A stretch of DNA of 64,000 nt, from assembly GCA_963799315.1 (NCBI GenBank), contig CAWCWP010000002.1, positions 372,001-436,000 on the forward strand, written 5' to 3'. Positions within the stretch are counted from its first letter, which is position 1, and each line of letters opens with the position of its first letter. Source of the DNA: Parerythrobacter_A sp963799315. Lineage in GTDB: Bacteria; Pseudomonadota; Alphaproteobacteria; Sphingomonadales; Sphingomonadaceae. Under the pieces are notes generated by a model. It made no database searches, was not told the DNA's origin, and saw only the letters and a list, made by a program, of their open reading frames with translations. Made by a program: the position numbers and the translations under genes. Of the stretch, positions 63,767 to 64,000 are shown piece after piece.

Positions 63767-64000
63767 ATGACAATTCACACCGTATCTCAGGGGTTGGTAA
63801 CGCGCTCCGAAGCCGAAACGCTGGCGCTGTCGGCGCTGGGATGGTTGCTGGGCGACGAGAAGCGGGCGGACCGCCTGCTGGACCTGACCGGGCTGACTGC
63901 CGATACCCTGCGCAACAACCTGTCCGATCCGGCGGTGCTCTCTGCCGTGCTGGAGTTTCTGGCGCGGCACGAGCCCGACCTGATCGGCGCGGCGGAGGCG
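63767..64000 (+). CDS. DUF3572 family protein, N-terminal part
   Basis: The frame starts MTIHTVSQGLVTRSEAETLA and runs to the right edge (78 residues), so the gene is cut. The segment LSALGWLLGDEKRADRLLDLTGL followed by LRNNLSDPAVLSAVLEFLARHEPDL matches the small helical DUF3572 family, whose function is unknown and which is typically divergent from divK in Alphaproteobacteria. Only a few residues are expected to be missing. Confidence 0.85.
   Translation, partial: MTIHTVSQGLVTRSEAETLALSALGWLLGDEKRADRLLDLTGLTADTLRNNLSDPAVLSAVLEFLARHEPDLIGAAEA

Overview
The window is a GC-rich chromosomal segment of an alphaproteobacterium. Protein content points to Sphingomonadales, most likely Erythrobacteraceae. 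The markers are a serine palmitoyltransferase with its own acyl carrier protein (sphingolipid synthesis), a DivK response regulator beside a DUF3572 gene, a two-domain glycine-rich cold-shock protein, and a Rhodobacter-type gene transfer agent (GTA) cluster with DUF6127 and DUF2793 members. This assignment is inference from gene content only.

Layout. 1-3.5 kb: tail of a nucleotide-sugar region (rfbD end, an rfbB remnant, wecB and wecC). 3.7-13.5 kb, minus strand: tRNA-Gly, an OmpA-domain lipoprotein, a CPA1 antiporter, then apt, the cytochrome bc1 genes petC/petB/petA, pgeF and pepN. 13.5-18.7 kb: an SDR protein, an EamA transporter, threonine aldolase, a small GNAT and a bPH2 membrane protein pair. 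18.8-28.3 kb: tRNA-Thr, prs, an AraC regulator, an inositol-monophosphatase-family enzyme, rpmI-rplT, pheS-pheT and prfC. 28.3-30.2 kb: glnK-amtB behind a good sigma-54 promoter. 30.2-33.7 kb: a three-gene minus-strand operon (DUF442 phosphatase, sterol-desaturase-family hydroxylase, GMC oxidoreductase) with a relic of a second GMC gene. 34-41 kb: cold-shock protein, argD-argF-hslO, a secreted protein, queC, an MFS transporter and sodC. 41.6-42.8 kb: OmpA porin.

43.0-58.7 kb, minus strand: a complete GTA structural cluster in canonical order. It runs small terminase-like gp1, large terminase, portal, DUF6127, protease, capsid, gp6, a very small gp7-position gene, gp8 (DUF3168), gp9, gp10, gp10.1, gp11, a tail protein carrying DUF2460 at its C-terminus, DUF2163 protein, NlpC/P60 peptidase, gp15-type tail protein and DUF2793 protein. 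No integrase, repressor or replication gene accompanies it, which argues for a domesticated GTA rather than a prophage. Two features stand out. The predicted TIM-barrel module sits in front of DUF2460 and is missing from the gp15 homologue. The gaps between GTA genes are filled with several families of palindromic dispersed repeats, some also present elsewhere in the window. 58.7-64 kb: small putative genes, a DedA-like protein, an aquaporin, OsmC, an AT-richer stretch without a clear gene, spt-acp, divK and the start of a DUF3572 gene.

Data quality. About 20 otherwise well-conserved genes, many of them essential (pheS, petA, argF, pepN), are broken by roughly 30 single-base indels, often in short G or C runs. 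This is far more likely to be uncorrected sequencing or assembly error than real gene decay. Frame breaks are therefore reported as probable artefacts and each gene is given as one feature across its breaks.
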